Origin: Gossypium raimondii
Taxonomy: Eukaryota > Streptophyta > Magnoliopsida > Malvales > Malvaceae
Direction of reading: 5' to 3'
DNA length: 64,000 bases
NCBI RefSeq assembly: GCF_025698545.1
Contig: NC_068571.1
Location: 47,029,733 to 47,093,732, forward strand
Made by a program: the position numbers and the translations under genes. Positions 1-14,490 of this stretch are shown one piece after another. Under the pieces are notes generated by a model. It made no database searches, was not told the DNA's origin, and saw only the letters and a list, made by a program, of their open reading frames with translations. Position 1 is the stretch's first letter, and each line of letters opens with the position of its first letter.

Positions 1-78
1 TAAATATGTACATTTGAAAGAAACTCCAGCAGCACAAGTAATAATGTACAAACCATATTCCGGTCAAATAAACAGTGA

Positions 79-3000
79 TCATTGATGATCCTCGCCTCCC
101 TTTCTTGAGCTTCTTGATTTTGCTTCTAACCGTGCAGTATACCCTACTGTTGTGGGCCGTAACGATCTCTGTCGCACCATATGACAGTACTCAGGGTCAT
201 CGGATTGACCATCGGATCGAATCCATTGTATCATCTGATGATACGAGGGGAAAAACCGGACTTGGATAGCCGAGTAAATGAAATACGGGAGAAGTGAAGA
301 TATCAACACAAGGAGAGTAAGAAGCCAATACATTCCAGCAGGCGCACAGGATTCAATGAACACCTTGTAGGCAGTAGTCGATATGCTCGGGGCCATGGCC
401 CCATATGCCATGAGGAAGATATACCATAATATTATGCTGCCCCATATGAAGAGATGTTGTATGTATGTAAAATAAGATATGGACAATGTCATTTGGCAGT
501 TTACGACCCATACCACACATGTATACATGGTGGTGCCAAGGATCTCTAAACCGACAACTTCCCCACCTTTGCGGAAGGCTTGATGTTGCGTTGCTCGGAT
601 GCAGAAGAAGAAGATGACCGTAGCACTTAGGACTCCGTTAAATGCCCACGCAACGATCCGAAGCCAGCTAAATAGGACATTTTGTATGCCTTCTTGATAT
701 AATAAAGGAAACTGCAACATTGAGTCGAAGAGAATCGAGATATCATCGTTACAGTTAAAACATACACATATCCGACATTATAGAAACTTGTACAAGGGAT
801 ACCTTAAGACATAAACGGGATGAGACATCCTGGTCGAAAACTCCAAGAGCGACCACAGGCAGTGAAGTGAAGAAAACATTATAGAAGGAAAGAAACCAAT
901 CGTTGTATACAGCTTGTCCCGTGAATGATGCATATATCTCATAGAAGAAGAGAGTGAAACCGAAAACAATATTCTTGTAAAAGAAATAGCAAATCTGCAA
1001 AACAGTTCAATCATTCAGTTTTCCCGGTTGATATCGGATGTTGTTAAAAATAAAAAACATCTAAGAGTAACTTATATTACCATTGATGAAATCCGTCTAT
1101 AACACCAATGTCCATGCACCAGAAGCAAGCGCTCCAAAAACCGGAACTGGGCGATTGCAATGTCACTTGACATGACAGCCTAAAAATTTTGAAAAGCCGG
1201 TATTAGAAACGAGAAGGAAAAAGCATCAAGTGAAACAAAACAAATGCACCATTTTTATACATGGAACAATTTATTTAGGATTACCTGCATTCCTTCTACA
1301 CCGCTGATACCAACTCCGATATCGGCTTCTTGAAGCATACCGACATCATTTGCTCCATCACCGATTGCTAGAGTTGTACTTCCGGTTTTAGTTTTAACCA
1401 GTCTTGTAACCTGTGAATTTGTATTTTTCCAGTTAAATAGTTTGAATTCTCCTCAGAATTGCAAAAACAAGTTTTGGTCAGAAAACAACCATTTTTGTGC
1501 TTACACACACACACACACACACACATATAGGGATAATATAACTTACTAGAGCCTTTTGTTTAGGAGATGAACGACAACAAATTACGGATGCACACCCAAT
1601 GGCAAGTTCTAAGAAGGCATCTTTGACATCATCTTCCAGAGCATAAGTTAATGATTTTCCATCAACAATCAAAGCCAATGCCTCAGAATTTTCATTTGAC
1701 GATGTAAGCAACTGCCTCCCTTCGGCTATCTGCTGGAGAACGCTTGCTTTATATGCCTAGAAAAAAAACTCATCAGCTGGCAAGCACACTCAATATGTCG
1801 GATTTATCCAATGAAGAGAAAGACTAGAGAGATAAAAGAAAGTGTTCATTTGAACTAAGAGTTTACCGCTGCAGCAGCGGTTTTATCCCCGGATTTCTCC
1901 AATGCCTTGTTCTCCGGTGTACCTGAATTTATTATTATTTGCTTCATTCCTTGTCTCAGCAAACTACAGGCAAAGCTGCAAAGTTCAAAGTTTTTGAAAT
2001 CAGCATACGAGTGTTAACATCAAACTTTACGGTAAGCATTTGTGATATACAATCATACCCGATATTAATGGCTGTTTCCATCTTATCTCCTGTCAAAACC
2101 CATATCTTGATCCCAGCTTGTGCAAGCTTGTCAATGCATTCCGGAACCTATCCAGCACGAAAGGCAAAATATGAGTACGACACGAAAAATAGACAAATAA
2201 TGCTTTCAATAGGTGACCTTTCAACCCACCCCATTTTGAAGTTTGTCTTCAACAGCTGTAGCACCAAGAAGAATCAAATCCCTCTCAATACTCTCCGCCA
2301 CTTCCTCGATCATTTCCTCCCTATCTGCACTCACTATGTTCTTGGCTTCCATGAATTTCTCATTGAACTCAACATATTCTTCCTCATTTATTTCACGGTA
2401 TGCAAGTACCAAAGTCCTCAAACCGGCATCGGCATATTCTTCAATGTGCTCCTTGGTTTGCTCTGCGAATTCTATTCCATTCTTTGCGAGTCTTTCAAAC
2501 ATGACACTGAGTGTAGGAAGAAAAAGAATGTACTTAATATAATCCGTTGTTAAGTATTTTTATGCCGAAAAGAACTACAAAGAATGATTAACTGTTTCTG
2601 ATTACGAACCTGTCGGCACCTTTACAGAGTAGCAGCAGCTTGCCTTCCTCATTCTGCAAAATCACAGACATCCGCTTTCTCGAGCTACTAAACTCCAAGA
2701 TATTCAATAGTTTATAAGATCTACAAAAGAGAAAATTGTTACATCATTTTCATTACATATATGAAATATCATTAGCTCCAATGGATGGCCTTGAAAATCA
2801 TTTATAAACAAATAAGGATTATAGTTTTTTAACCTTTTGACTTTTTTCCCGGAGAGATCGAACTCATATAATGAAATGCTTGTTTGTGTCCTTTCATAAA
2901 ACTCGAATCCCAATTCCCTAGCTGCAACCACAAATGCTGCCTCATCTGGTGATTCGGCTTCATACGAAATTCTTCCGGTTTCTTCATCCACTTCGGGTAT

Positions 3001-4936
3001 TGCAGTATGACAGATAGCCAATAGTCGTAAAAACTTCTGAATCACATCAGCATGAGGTTCGTTTAGCCAATTACTGTTCATGATTCTTTCATCCACAAAA
3101 TTAAACCCTTTGACCAATGGCTTTTCTTTCTTAAACTCCTCTACTTGGCCATTGATCTCTGGCACCTCTCGAGCCAAAGGTGAACCTTTTCTCCATACGA
3201 GAGCTCTTTCAACTTCAGTAATTCCATGACCGTACGATGTTCCAGCTATAGAACATTTGATAAATTCCATGGAGTTGCAAGTCAAAGTTCCGGTTTTGTC
3301 AGAAAGTATAGTGTCAACCTGGCCAAGTTCTTCATTTAGATTTGAGGTCCGAGCATGTGCTGGCTTGTCAGTTTCTTCGTGGTACATATGCAGATCTTGG
3401 TTGATGAAAATACTCTGGAGAACTTTGACAATTTCGATGGATACATACAAGGAAATCGGAATCAAATATGAATAAAGCATGAGAGCTGTCAAAAATTGTA
3501 AAATTGCTGCAACGGCTGCCCTTTTTGGGTTATAATAAATTGTAGTGTCATCCGGCCTAAGGTACCATCTCCTCATTTTTCCATTTTCCAAGTCCTCTCT
3601 AGTTTCTATGCCAAAGAAAATCGACCCGATAATAGAAAGCCCAACTAGGACAGCAAACAGAAAGTACACGATATTATCCATCCTCTTCTCAATCTTGCTT
3701 CTTTTCGAAGGAGGATCCGTTGAATTTTGAATAACTTTTGTGTCACGGCCTGTGAAGATAACTACACCAAAAATATAATCCGTGTTCCGTAATTTGGAGT
3801 CCCTAAGTAAAAGCTGCTGAGGAGATAAAGGATATTGTTCATCTCCAAGTTCGAGACTACCAACAAAAGAGTACAAGTTTGCATTCGGATCTTCACATCT
3901 AATGGTAGCCTTGAAATCTTGAAAGCTTGCATCGTCGTGCAAACTTGAAGTTACATCGGATGCTCCTTTTAGTTTCAAATTGGTTTCGCCATCAAGGTTC
4001 ATCGTTTCAACATAGCAAATAGCTTCCTCGTAACTCGAAGAGAGTAAAATGAGATCCGCAGGAAAGAATTCATCCTTTTCAACTTTGACTATATCTCCGA
4101 CTTTCAAATCGATCCATTTAGTAGGTTCGAAAATACCATCACTTTGATGCATCTTAACTTTCCGGTTATTAACCTCAGTGTCCTGCAATGTCATCAACAA
4201 CTACTTTATGAACCCGAGAAACATAGACTACCAGAAAACGAACAAAAGACACTAGCCCCAACCATTTTTTACACAAAGTAGCAACCGATGGGGATTTAAA
4301 CACTTCCCCGAGACCACTATTTAAGACAGATAGAGCTACTGCATCTATACAAAAAGATGCCTAAGACCCCCACAACCCCGTCCCCCTATCTCTACTTTCC
4401 CTCTGTCTCTCCTACAAGATAACCACTATATACAACCTTCTCAGAAACCGGTTCAGTTGTAGCACCAAACAAGTATGTTTTCTTAAAGTACTCAATTATA
4501 AATTCCGACTCCGAGCAACATCAAGTTTCATAAAATTAATTACCTGTTTTTTTCGTCTCCAATCTTCGACAGCCTCCTTTCCCATAGTAGCTCCGATGAC
4601 AACAACTAATGGAAGAACATTACTAACAGCTGAGTAAGGAGACAACGGTGTAAAAGACAGTATAGCACATATGAGAAAATAAAAATTAGCCACCCTCCTG
4701 AATTGCTCGAACAACGATTTGGGAAAGAACGTCGCAAGCGTATACTTTGTACTTCGAACATAATTACCAGCATAGTTACGAAGACTGGCCTCAAAGCATT
4801 CAGGGTCATTACAATATACAACCCTTGAGAAACCAGGTCCTCCAATCAATGAATGATCCCCTCTGAATGAAGCTTTCCCACATGAGAAAGCATGTATTCG
4901 GCTAAAATGCTGCTTTCTTCGCCTTCCGCCCGTCAT
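79..4936 (-). CDS. P4-type phospholipid-transporting ATPase (flippase), ALA9/10 group
   Basis: Membrane pump that flips phospholipids to the cytosolic leaflet using ATP, normally with an ALIS/CDC50 beta subunit. Coding exons on the minus strand: 4936-4544, 4182-2834, 2720-2610, 2506-2230, 2147-2059, 1975-1867, 1756-1547, 1410-1285, 1179-1081, 994-803, 711-79. All introns are GT-AG and the frame closes at 1195 aa, a normal family length. Visible marks: an N-terminal arginine-rich start, the actuator motif DGETN (about 195-199), the flippase motif PISLYVS (about 373-379), the phosphorylated Asp in DKTGTLT (Asp426), [16 protein letters not shown] (about 863-869), then a C-terminal block of hydrophobic spans. 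A 5' UTR intron is likely at 4964-5740 (donor GTATGT, acceptor AACAG), placing transcription start near 5.95 kb. Nothing looks broken. The exact ALA number is not resolved; the text resembles the ALA9/ALA10 clade. Confidence 0.96.
1503..1525. repeat. (AC)n microsatellite in flippase intron
   Basis: A run of about eleven CA dinucleotides lies in the flippase intron between the exons ending at 1547 and starting at 1410. It is a potential length marker. Confidence 0.9.
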
Positions 4937-5741
4937 TGTATTACAAATTTAATCTGATTCTAACTGTTACAAATAATCAAACACATAGTAAACACTAAAT
5001 AAACATCCCCATTTTTTCTCCTTCAAAAGATGCTTTGAAAGCTTCAACAAATCAATGATTTTATAAACAAGATAAGCTGCAACACAACAATCAAACAAGA
5101 TCTTTTAGTCTTTTTTTAAAAGGAAAGAAAAATAAAGCTAGCTAACACACATATAATCCCCAAAAAACACTTCAACAATGATTTTTTTATAATTTATTTT
5201 AGGTTTTTGGTAGAAATGGTTGACCAGTCAGCCATATCTGAACATTGACTTTAAGCTAGAAGAAACAAAAGCAGTTAATTTTACCCATCTAAGCATATTT
5301 ACTTTAAACTCAACTACTCCATTATAAATCATTTAAACCCAACATATATATAAATAGTAATAAAATAGAAAGATAAATAAGATCACCAGCTACAGAGAAA
5401 TAACCTAAACCAGATAAAAATAGAAACTAAAACTAAAACAGGTAAAACTTTGAGCTAAATACTGAAATAACTTGTAAATTACATATCTCCCAAGTCTTCT
5501 AGAAAGTCAAAGACAAAAGGCTGTAACTTGTAAGAAAAAACATGAAGAAAAAAAAGGAAACAGCTTTTAAAGAAAAATCCCATGATTTATATGCTTTCAA
5601 ACAACTACTCTTATAAAAAAGTACATCCACCCATAGATCTGAACTTCAAAATCAGCTAAAGAAAACAACATATTTCATATGTAAAAAGCTTTAAAAAAAA
5701 CAAAAACAGAGAATGGGATTTCTAAGTTGAAAGAACATACT

Positions 5742-8489
5742 TCATTGACAAATTGGGTTCTTCCTTTTGGATAACAAGTAGCAGATGGAACAGATTAGGA
5801 CAAGATAATAAAACAAGAAAAATGGAATCTTTTTTCTATTTGATGGTGTGTGTTCGTTCAGGTGATTTTTAAAGGGAGAGGGGATTTAGCTGAAATTGTA
5901 ACAGAGGGAAGGACAGAACAGAGCAGAACAGAGAGATGTACTGCAAGATGAAATAAAGGTTGTCAGAAATGGACAATTTTATTTTTGGGTTTGATGGGAA
6001 GACAGTTAAGAGAAAGAGAGATGGAAAGAGAAGTTTTGGGGGTTGGATTTGGTACGTAAAATGTTCAAAAATTGGATGAAGGCAGCGGCTAAATGGAAGA
6101 ATGGTCAAACATCCCTGTTCATTAATCACATATTTTAATTATTTTTATCTCTCTTTAATGGTTATTTTTTTCCAGGCATCCATGGTGATTAATTCTTTGG
6201 TGAGGGTGTTTTTCGAAAAGATAAACAGTTAGTTACAAAATGTGTTTTATTCTCATGGGAATTAAACCCTTAATCATATTATTAAGAAATAAAGTTAATA
6301 ATTATCACCCAAAAAGGTGTGTAAAAGTTGGGTCAAATCGATCAAACTAGTCAATTTCAGTTTTATCCGGTCAATTTATTTGGTTGTAGTTTTAGGTCAA
6401 GTAAAATAGTTTAGCCGGTTCAATTTCGATTTTAAGACATGGCTTCGAGTAAATTGAAATGTATTTATTTTTTAATTTAAAAGTTGGAAGGAATTATAGG
6501 TAGTTCTAGATATTATATCAAAAATATATATTATTGGAGCTCAAATCCAAAATAAATTTGATGCACCCAAATATATTATCTAAACTCAAACCAACTAAAA
6601 GTTAAACCCAGTACTAAAAAAATGATAATTTTGGTTAAATCGGTTAACCGAACAACAAATATCAATTTAATTTTATTCATAAAGTTCATCTATTTCGGTT
6701 TCTAAAAAATTGAATTTGATTTTTGAATTTTTTGATCCGAACCAACCTATTGCTCACCCCTGACCACCTACACCCCTTTGTTTTAATTAATATATATCTA
6801 TCTATATTTATCTACACTATTATTAGGAGTTTGATTGAGTTAGTGTCACACATTAATCGAATCCTAATTTAGTTGTAAAATTATCAAAATTTCATTCTTT
6901 TAACGAAATAACAAATTTTATTTTTAGAATAATTATGTCCTTCTTTTTTTTTTTACTATGTCAATTTTATTATTTCAACCAAAATTACATTGATTTTTAT
7001 AGTATTTTTAATAAAATTATGACATAATTTAACATATATTTTTAAAAATTCATACGAATTATCTATACCTATGCATAAATATATCCCTAAGAGAGGAGGC
7101 AGGGACAGCTATCTATTTTCTTCATTACAAAAATTAATGGTCAATTTTCAGTTGTGGTACTTGTACTATTCAAATTGAAATTTTAGCCCTACACTCTAAT
7201 TTAACATAATTTAGATCCCTTATTTCTTAAAACACTATTCTAACACACACAAAATTGGAAAATCATAATTATTAAAGTTCATATGAATCGTTTTTTTTCT
7301 CAAAGTATCCACTAGACTATTAGAGTGAGTTTAGTGACTAATCTTTTACATTTTATTTATATATTAGGTTTTGATTGAATTAGCGTCAGAGATCAATTGG
7401 GTATTAATTCAGTTAAAATTATTAAAATATCTTTTATATGCAAAATAAGTTGCATTATCACGAAAATGCAGTCTTTCTTTATAAACTCAATTATGATGAA
7501 GCTTAAACCCATTGCATAATAAACTTTAAACATTTAACTTTACCATTTTAGCTAAATAATTATTTGGTTTTATAATCTAATTACTAAATTTTATATATAC
7601 TAATATAGGTCCTTTTTTTCCTTAATTGTGGGAAGGATTTTGAAATTTTATTAATAATTCAAAGTAAAATATTTATGGTTGAGGAAAAAGAAAATGGGTT
7701 GGCGCCGCCAGATTGAACCAGGATTATAAACGTGGCAAGAAAATTCAAATGACTGAAAATTTCTTCTGTATTTTTTTATCATTATGCAGAATTACTACAC
7801 CCTTAACCTACCTACATACCACAAAATTAACACTTCACCAACTATTATTATTAAGGAGGGGAAGAGAAAATATGTAATAAATATATTTATTAAAAATATG
7901 TTGATTATAAAATAAATATTTAATTTTAGTTACAAAATATATTTAAAATATAAAATAACCTTAATCTATAATATCTCTATATATGCGCTCAAATTTAAAC
8001 CAGTATAGTCTTTGCTGTTTATCATATGGCTGGATTTGTTATTTTAAATATTTTATTATTTTTAAAATTTATAAATATAAAATTTTAATTTTACTAAAAT
8101 ATTTGATTTAAATTTTATTTGAGAAGAAAATTTATCAAGCTTATAAATAATTTTTTTATTCTATTAAAAGACATTTATTAAATAAATTTGTATAATAATA
8201 AATAAAAGTCAAATTTTATATTTACATTATTATGTCTCCATAATTATGTTTCCATTAATCAAAAAGTAAAAGAAAATTTATATTGCGTTTTTAAAATACT
8301 ATATTTTAATTATTTATATAATAAGATACTTTATATTATATATAATTTTATAAATAATACATTTTATAATTTTTATAATAATATAATTTAATATATTATA
8401 TTTATACTAATTATATTATCTACATCATTTTATTGACTGTTAAAAGAAATAAAAATTGAATAGTAAATATTTTAATTTATAATAAATTA
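5742..8489. other. Flippase 5' UTR and promoter side, then AT-rich spacer
   Basis: 5741 to about 5950 is the likely first non-coding exon of the flippase. Beyond it there is no supportable gene. The rest is AT-rich, with two diverged copies of a dispersed sequence near 6817-6905 and 7355-7440 that share a core like TTTGATTGAATTAGTGTCA; a third relative is near 35307-35400. Confidence 0.6.
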
Positions 8490-9755
8490 TTGTCGTGACA
8501 GGACAATAATTGATATCAGGGTAGTCCTTATCCAATCGAAACACCAATCAAAAAGACACATTAAGTAGCATTTTAATCAAGAAAAATGGGTCAGAATAGA
8601 GGCTAAAAAGGCCAAAACTTGGCTGGAGAGAGAGAGAGGAGGTATTAAAAACAATTTTAGTTCATCTTCTTAGTTTTCTCTCATTTTAGGGTTTTATTTC
8701 TTCTCCTCCATAACTTAGGATTTTAATTTTCTTGTTCTTTCTTTGCATTCTTAGTGTTAGTTAACACTGTAACTTAGGTTTATGTACATGTTTAGTATCT
8801 TAAATTTGGTTGTAATCACATTTTAATATCTAGTTTAATGCTATTCCAGTTTGCTTTCTTTTTATCTGTCAAAAATATTAACTTTAATGTTCTTGGTTAC
8901 GTATTTTGCTGCTAGTTGTCTGCCTTTACATTTTTCCAAGTAAAAATTCACACATTTATCTTTTTATTGAGTTTTATGTCAATATTTTTTATGGTTTTTT
9001 TCTTTATTGTTTATTAGCTTAGAAATGGTAATAAATAACTAAATCCTATGGGGGTTGGTTGACGGAGATGTTGGTAAACTGATTTTTGGGTTAGGGATTA
9101 AATTACAATAAATTGGACTAAATCGAATGGCCTATTGACGCCCCTAAGGGAAAATTAAAATAAGCGAGACCAATAGGTAATCTCATAGGGCACCAATTCA
9201 TTAGTCCCGGGTTAGTTGGGTGAGATCGAGAGATAAATCGAACTAATTTGTCTAATTTGATAAAATTGAGATACTTTAGGAGTTTAAGCAACTTAGATGC
9301 CTAGTTCGATTATTAATTAACCACATCGAACTCAACCAATCATCATTCGTTATTGATTGGATAGTTTCATAACTTTGCATACTTTACGATTTAGTCCTTT
9401 TATTAATTAGCTAGTTAATTAGTTTAAATACTCTCAATTTCATGGCACGTCGTATTATGCTATCTAACAAGTAGTTTTTAGATTCTTTATTTGCATGTTT
9501 GTAGCTAGAATTCGCTCAATCGCCAACTCCTATGGGTTCGACCCTCAGAGCACTCATGTACCGGCCCATTTGTACAAATTATATTATAACTGGCATGCCA
9601 CACTTGCAGACACTGCACGTAGTTATTCTAATTTGATTGTTGTATTAGTGTTGATTCTCACCCGTCGCAGTGTTTGTGCACCGATGGCAGTCGAGGCGGT
9701 CTCCTATACTTTTATTTCTAAGAATTTAGTCCATTTACTTTTTAGATTTTAAAAT
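8490..9755 (+). mobile_element. Remnant of a Ty3/gypsy (Athila/Tat-like) LTR or leader
   Basis: The stretch has a GA-rich lead, a TATTAAAAA-type promoter box near 8645, pyrimidine-rich leader text, then phrases typical of long plant gypsy LTRs: a CGCCCCTAAGG block near 9140, a GGGCACCAATT block near 9187 and GGGTTCGACCC near 9535. No coding pol or gag is attached, and no partner LTR is visible in the window, so this is a solo or broken piece. The call rests on resemblance, not on an alignment. Ends are approximate. Confidence 0.4.
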
Positions 9756-12700
9756 ATAGGTTTGATTGTTAACATTATTAAAATTATTTTGTTAAATTCA
9801 GATTCATTATAATGTTATTATTTTAGTTACATGGCTACTAATAAGTTAGTTTTTTTTAATTTCAAACGTCACTCCAAAAAAATTAATGAAAAACTTTAAT
9901 GGTGTTAAAATTGTACTTGAATTTTAAAATCTTAAAAGTAAAGAAACTAAATTCTTATAAACAAAAAGACTAAATTCTAAATTTGAAAAGAATACAGGAA
10001 CTTATGGTATATTTTAACCTAATTTCTTCTAAATTTACCCAAAACAAGGAACTAACCAATAAAAACATGACATGTGATGTGTTTTATTGAATGTCATATA
10101 ATTTTTGATAAAATAAGACTAAATTACTAATTTAGAAAAAAAAATTTTAAGCGAAAACAATTTATGAGTTTACTGCAATTATGCATGTCAATCATTTAAT
10201 TTGAAATAAATTAAAATTATATATGTCGCATTCCCTTTTAACTATTATTTCTAAATAAAATATGTAAGTATATTCCTAAACATGTACAGCCACAAGACCA
10301 GAGATAGCCGACAGAATATTCGGAGCCTTAATAGCTCCATTTCAGCAAATTGCTACCAAAATGTCACACACATGGATTAATAAATAATTTTTTTAATGAG
10401 TTGATTATAAGTTTTGATCATATCTGTTATTTTGGAGATAATGTTTAGAACTATTCATAATTTCTTATCAACCCATAAATAGGAGGATAACGCGCTTCAG
10501 CGTATTTAAACCCACATATTCTCGCATTGACAAAATATCCATACCAATCGATTTAAGACTCAAACGAAAATTACCAAATTTTAGTATTGGAGACATTTAA
10601 AAAAGATAAAAGGATAAAAAATGAATTGTTAAATATGTGTGTGTGTGTGTGTTTTTTTTAATTTAATTTGTCTTCACTTAAATTTAATTCTCAAATTACA
10701 GCAAACATAACCAACAAAATTAGCTGCAATCACACATTTGCATGTCATTTTGACTCACCAAAAGATATTGTTATCATTCCACTTTTAGAATTTTTTTCCA
10801 CGAGCATTTTCACTAATATATTAAAAATTATTTTCTCTCTATATTAACAAGATTGTTAATCACTGATTATGGTTAAATTTACGAGTAAAAGAATTATAAT
10901 TAATCTATTATTTTTTTATGATTCAATAAAAATAGGTTAATTATTTATAAATTTATGTTTTGATCACTCGTTTTTAAAAAATTACAAAAAAAAATTATTT
11001 AAGTCACAGAATTATTCGAAAGTGGGCTATTAAGTTTTATGTAGAAGATAAGGGGAATGATAGCTTCTAATTGGTGTAAGCAGTGCAAATAAAGAATGCC
11101 ATGCAACAACGGTTTTAACAGTTCAGTGACTTAAATGAAAACTTTTGAATAGTTTCAGTACAAATTTTATATCTTCTTTAAGTTGAGTGGCTGAAACATA
11201 AATTTACTAATAGTTTAGTAACCTTGAAGATAATTTATCCATAAAAATAATGCTGAATATTAAAAACATAAAATAAAGAAAAGAAACAAAAGAAAGTTTA
11301 GAAAATTGAGTAGCAAAAATATGAGAGAAGTGAGAATCATAATCATAAAAAGAGAGTAGAGGAAAGTCGAGGATTTCACGTATACCATCATTGATAATGA
11401 AGGATATTGATTCTCAATATGTTTCCTCTTTTCCTTTTCATTCCCATTTCTTTCAATAAAACAATTTTAAATTTGGATAATAAAATTAATATTTTTATTT
11501 AAATCTTATCATAAAATATATGCATATGTATATGTTATTTCCTTTCTTATAACAAAATAAATACTTCAAGCCAACTCGATCGGATGTAATAAGTTTGAGT
11601 AAAAATTTTATCTTTTTAAATTATGACCGGACCTAACATAGTTTTAGTAGTTAACACTTTTACTTTTAATTTATTAAAATGCTTTAAAAAAGAAAATTTT
11701 ACTTTTTTTCTTCTTATAATATCAAATTTAGCTATCAGCGTTTATATATTTTATTTGTATATTTTAATTAAATTTTGAATTGTTATTTTTAACTAAAATA
11801 TTGACTAAAATATTAAATTTTTAAATATTACAACTAGTATAATGATCAATATGTACTTCATGCTATTTTTAGTTTTTATGAAATTTTAAAATTTTTATTT
11901 ATAAATTTTAAATCATTTGTGGGCTGGATTAAGACTTAGTCAAGAGTTAGGCTTGATTAAGAATATAAAAAAGTTATATTTACAATTAAATTACATTAAG
12001 GTGTAAGTTTGGTGGAAAAAGATCTCCAAAAACTCTTGAATTAATTAAAGATGGGGTCAGCTTGATTTAAGCCGCCAAAATGCTGCAATAAATAATAATA
12101 AATGATGTAATCCAACATTGATTTAATAAAATAATTATCCTCTTAAACTGTTTAATGACAAAATGATTCCAACCCAAGTAGTAAACGTGGCATTTTTCTG
12201 TTATATCAATATAATTGGTTTTAAAAAGTAAGACAAATTTAATGTAATTTTAATGTTAACATAAAAATTAAAATGATTATAATAAATAAAATGTCAATTG
12301 TTATAATATAAGTATAATAATTAAGTTATGTCTAAGGTAAATTATCTAATATGATTTTACAAGGTAAGGAGTATGAGTAATTTATCCAAAGCGAAAAAAA
12401 TTGTAACGTGAACACACATATGAGTTATATGTATATAAAGTTTTAAAAATGCATAGAGAAAATTTATCTATAGAATGTGAAATAAAAAAATATTAGACAG
12501 TTATTGAAATAAAATTATTTAGATAATTTATTATATTTTCTTTGAAGACATAAATTTAATAAGTGAAAGTCAATGTGTGAACATAACAATTTAGACGACC
12601 ATGTCAGTTGAGATATTAGATATAATTTGTTAATATCTTAAATATATGTATATTACAAGAAATTATATTAACCAAATTTATTTTATTAATTTATGTTTAT

Positions 12701-13679
12701 TTAGGAAGAGTTTGTTGGTTTAAGACTTTTTCACAAATCATGGCGAATTTACCTACCTCCACTCTAATTTCTCATGTTCGGCTGCCTAAACACACTATTT
12801 CGACTTGCCCTCCCAAAATAATAATATCCAACACTATTAATTATCGAATTTTTAATTTTAATTTTTATGATCAAATTAAATTACTAAAATTTATTCAATG
12901 CAACTTATTTGCTTTAATAAAAAAATCTTCTCCTTTTCCAAAAAAAAATCTAACTTTACAGTCAATTATTTATGTTCGTCTTTGAACTCTCATTGAAATA
13001 TTTTTAAATTTAAATTAGAATAATAAAATATATATTAAAAATAACTCAATTGGATTTATGAACGATTCAAGTAATACATTAAGATGCTTAAATTTAGCTC
13101 ACTTGATAAATCGAATTGTATGTGCTTAGCTTAACAACGATTAATTATTTTTATGAGTAAGTTTTAAATTTAATACGAGAATGATAAGATTTGAATTCAT
13201 GTTATCTAGGTATTTGAACATTGTTTCAAATAAGTATCGACTATATTATTATTTATTATTAAAATATTTTTCCTAAATAAAACCGAAGAAAAAAAAATTC
13301 CAAAGGTTATTTTTTTTCGGAACATTTGCACATTTTGGGTGATTAATTAAAAAGGGAAACAAACTATGGGTATGAGAGTGAGTGGACTAGGCCCAATCAT
13401 AGACTTCCTTCCTCCATGCCCAAGAACAATATTAATGGATTTGATAGTCTTGTCAATTAGTAGGTGTAGTTGTTTTGGATCGAATCAATCTAGAACTAGA
13501 TAAATTTGAATTGAATATTTTTTTATTAATTTTGGTTCGGTTCAATTAATTTCAACATTAAAGGTTAAAGTGGATAAAAATAATTTTTAGGATCAATGTG
13601 GAAAAAAATATACTTTAGGGACTAAAGTATACATTAAGCCTTAAAATTATATATATATATATATATTAAACCAATTAAA
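9756..13679. other. AT-rich intergenic stretch, no gene seen
   Basis: Long AT-rich sequence with only short chance ORFs. It has a small (GT)n run near 10637-10650 and several degraded repeat-like tracts. I see no coding signal with splice-site support. Confidence 0.6.
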
Positions 13680-14490
13680 CAAAGCGTTTACAAAACAAGC
13701 AGAGACCGAAGCTCTATATAGGTAGTTAAATCTCGTTACTCTCCAAGTAGATTTAACAAGAGACCATGTTCTATTTATTCAACTCCATCCCCACATCGCG
13801 AACAACACGGATCGACATTTTAAGATCTTTTAGCAATGTTTTCTTTAGTAGCAACCGCATTATGACATACTTTTTATAAAAAGTTGTTGATTTTAACAAT
13901 GGTTTTGAGTTTCTGCCAACTTTTTTCAAAGCTATCATTACCTAAATGAAATCAACTTGGATCAACACTTGGTTGAGAATGCATGAAAAGTCATTGCCAC
14001 CCCAAGCAAGGATTCTAGATTCCATCATTTAAGAAGTTCCAAACATGTTGATTATAACTTGCCGGAGCATCGATAGAAATTTTCTCAATTCCCTTACATT
14101 TTTAATAGTTAAACCACCTTCTAAGCGAGTTAAATTTTCGACATGATAAATTTGGATCTATGAAGTTCTTATCCACCAAAAACCTTGCAATATTGAAAGT
14201 GGGATGAGAGAGAAGGATGTAAAAACAAGGTAATTTTGAAATCCACCAATCATGCCGTATAAGAATGTCCTCCCCACTACCAACATTCTAGTGAAGGCCT
14301 TCTTGAAGAAGATCAAGACCCTCTCAAATGTTTCTCCATGCCCACAATAAAGTGCATGTCATACATGCATCAAAATAAGAGGTCGAAGGGAAATAAATCT
14401 CTTTGAGAGACAAGCGCGAAGAGCATATGAATCAGAGAAGAGTCTCCAAACTTGTTTAGTTAGAAGAACTGTGTTAAAGTTTTTTGACAT
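13680..14490 (-). mobile_element. 3' fragment of an L1-type LINE, minus strand
   Basis: Read on the minus strand from about 14490, broken frames give the string NTVLLTKQVWRL, matching the plant LINE block usually read as ALLAKQGWRL, which follows the reverse transcriptase. Next comes text resembling the usual 'arsenal of substrates' block with SLLWAWRNI-like wording, then a GSGEDILIRHDWWI-like stretch equal to the common 'GxGxxxxxWxDxW' zf-RVT block, spread over several frames with stops. It is a dead fragment. The upstream endonuclease and RT core are absent here. Confidence 0.6.

Noticed and set aside
9525..9560. GGGTTCGACCC resembling a tRNA T-loop
   Set aside because: No cloverleaf can be formed around it; the phrase is common in plant gypsy LTR text, which fits the rest of the block.
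12740..12985. 81-aa ORF MANLPTSTLISH...
   Set aside because: Very AT-rich, low-complexity, no conserved pattern.
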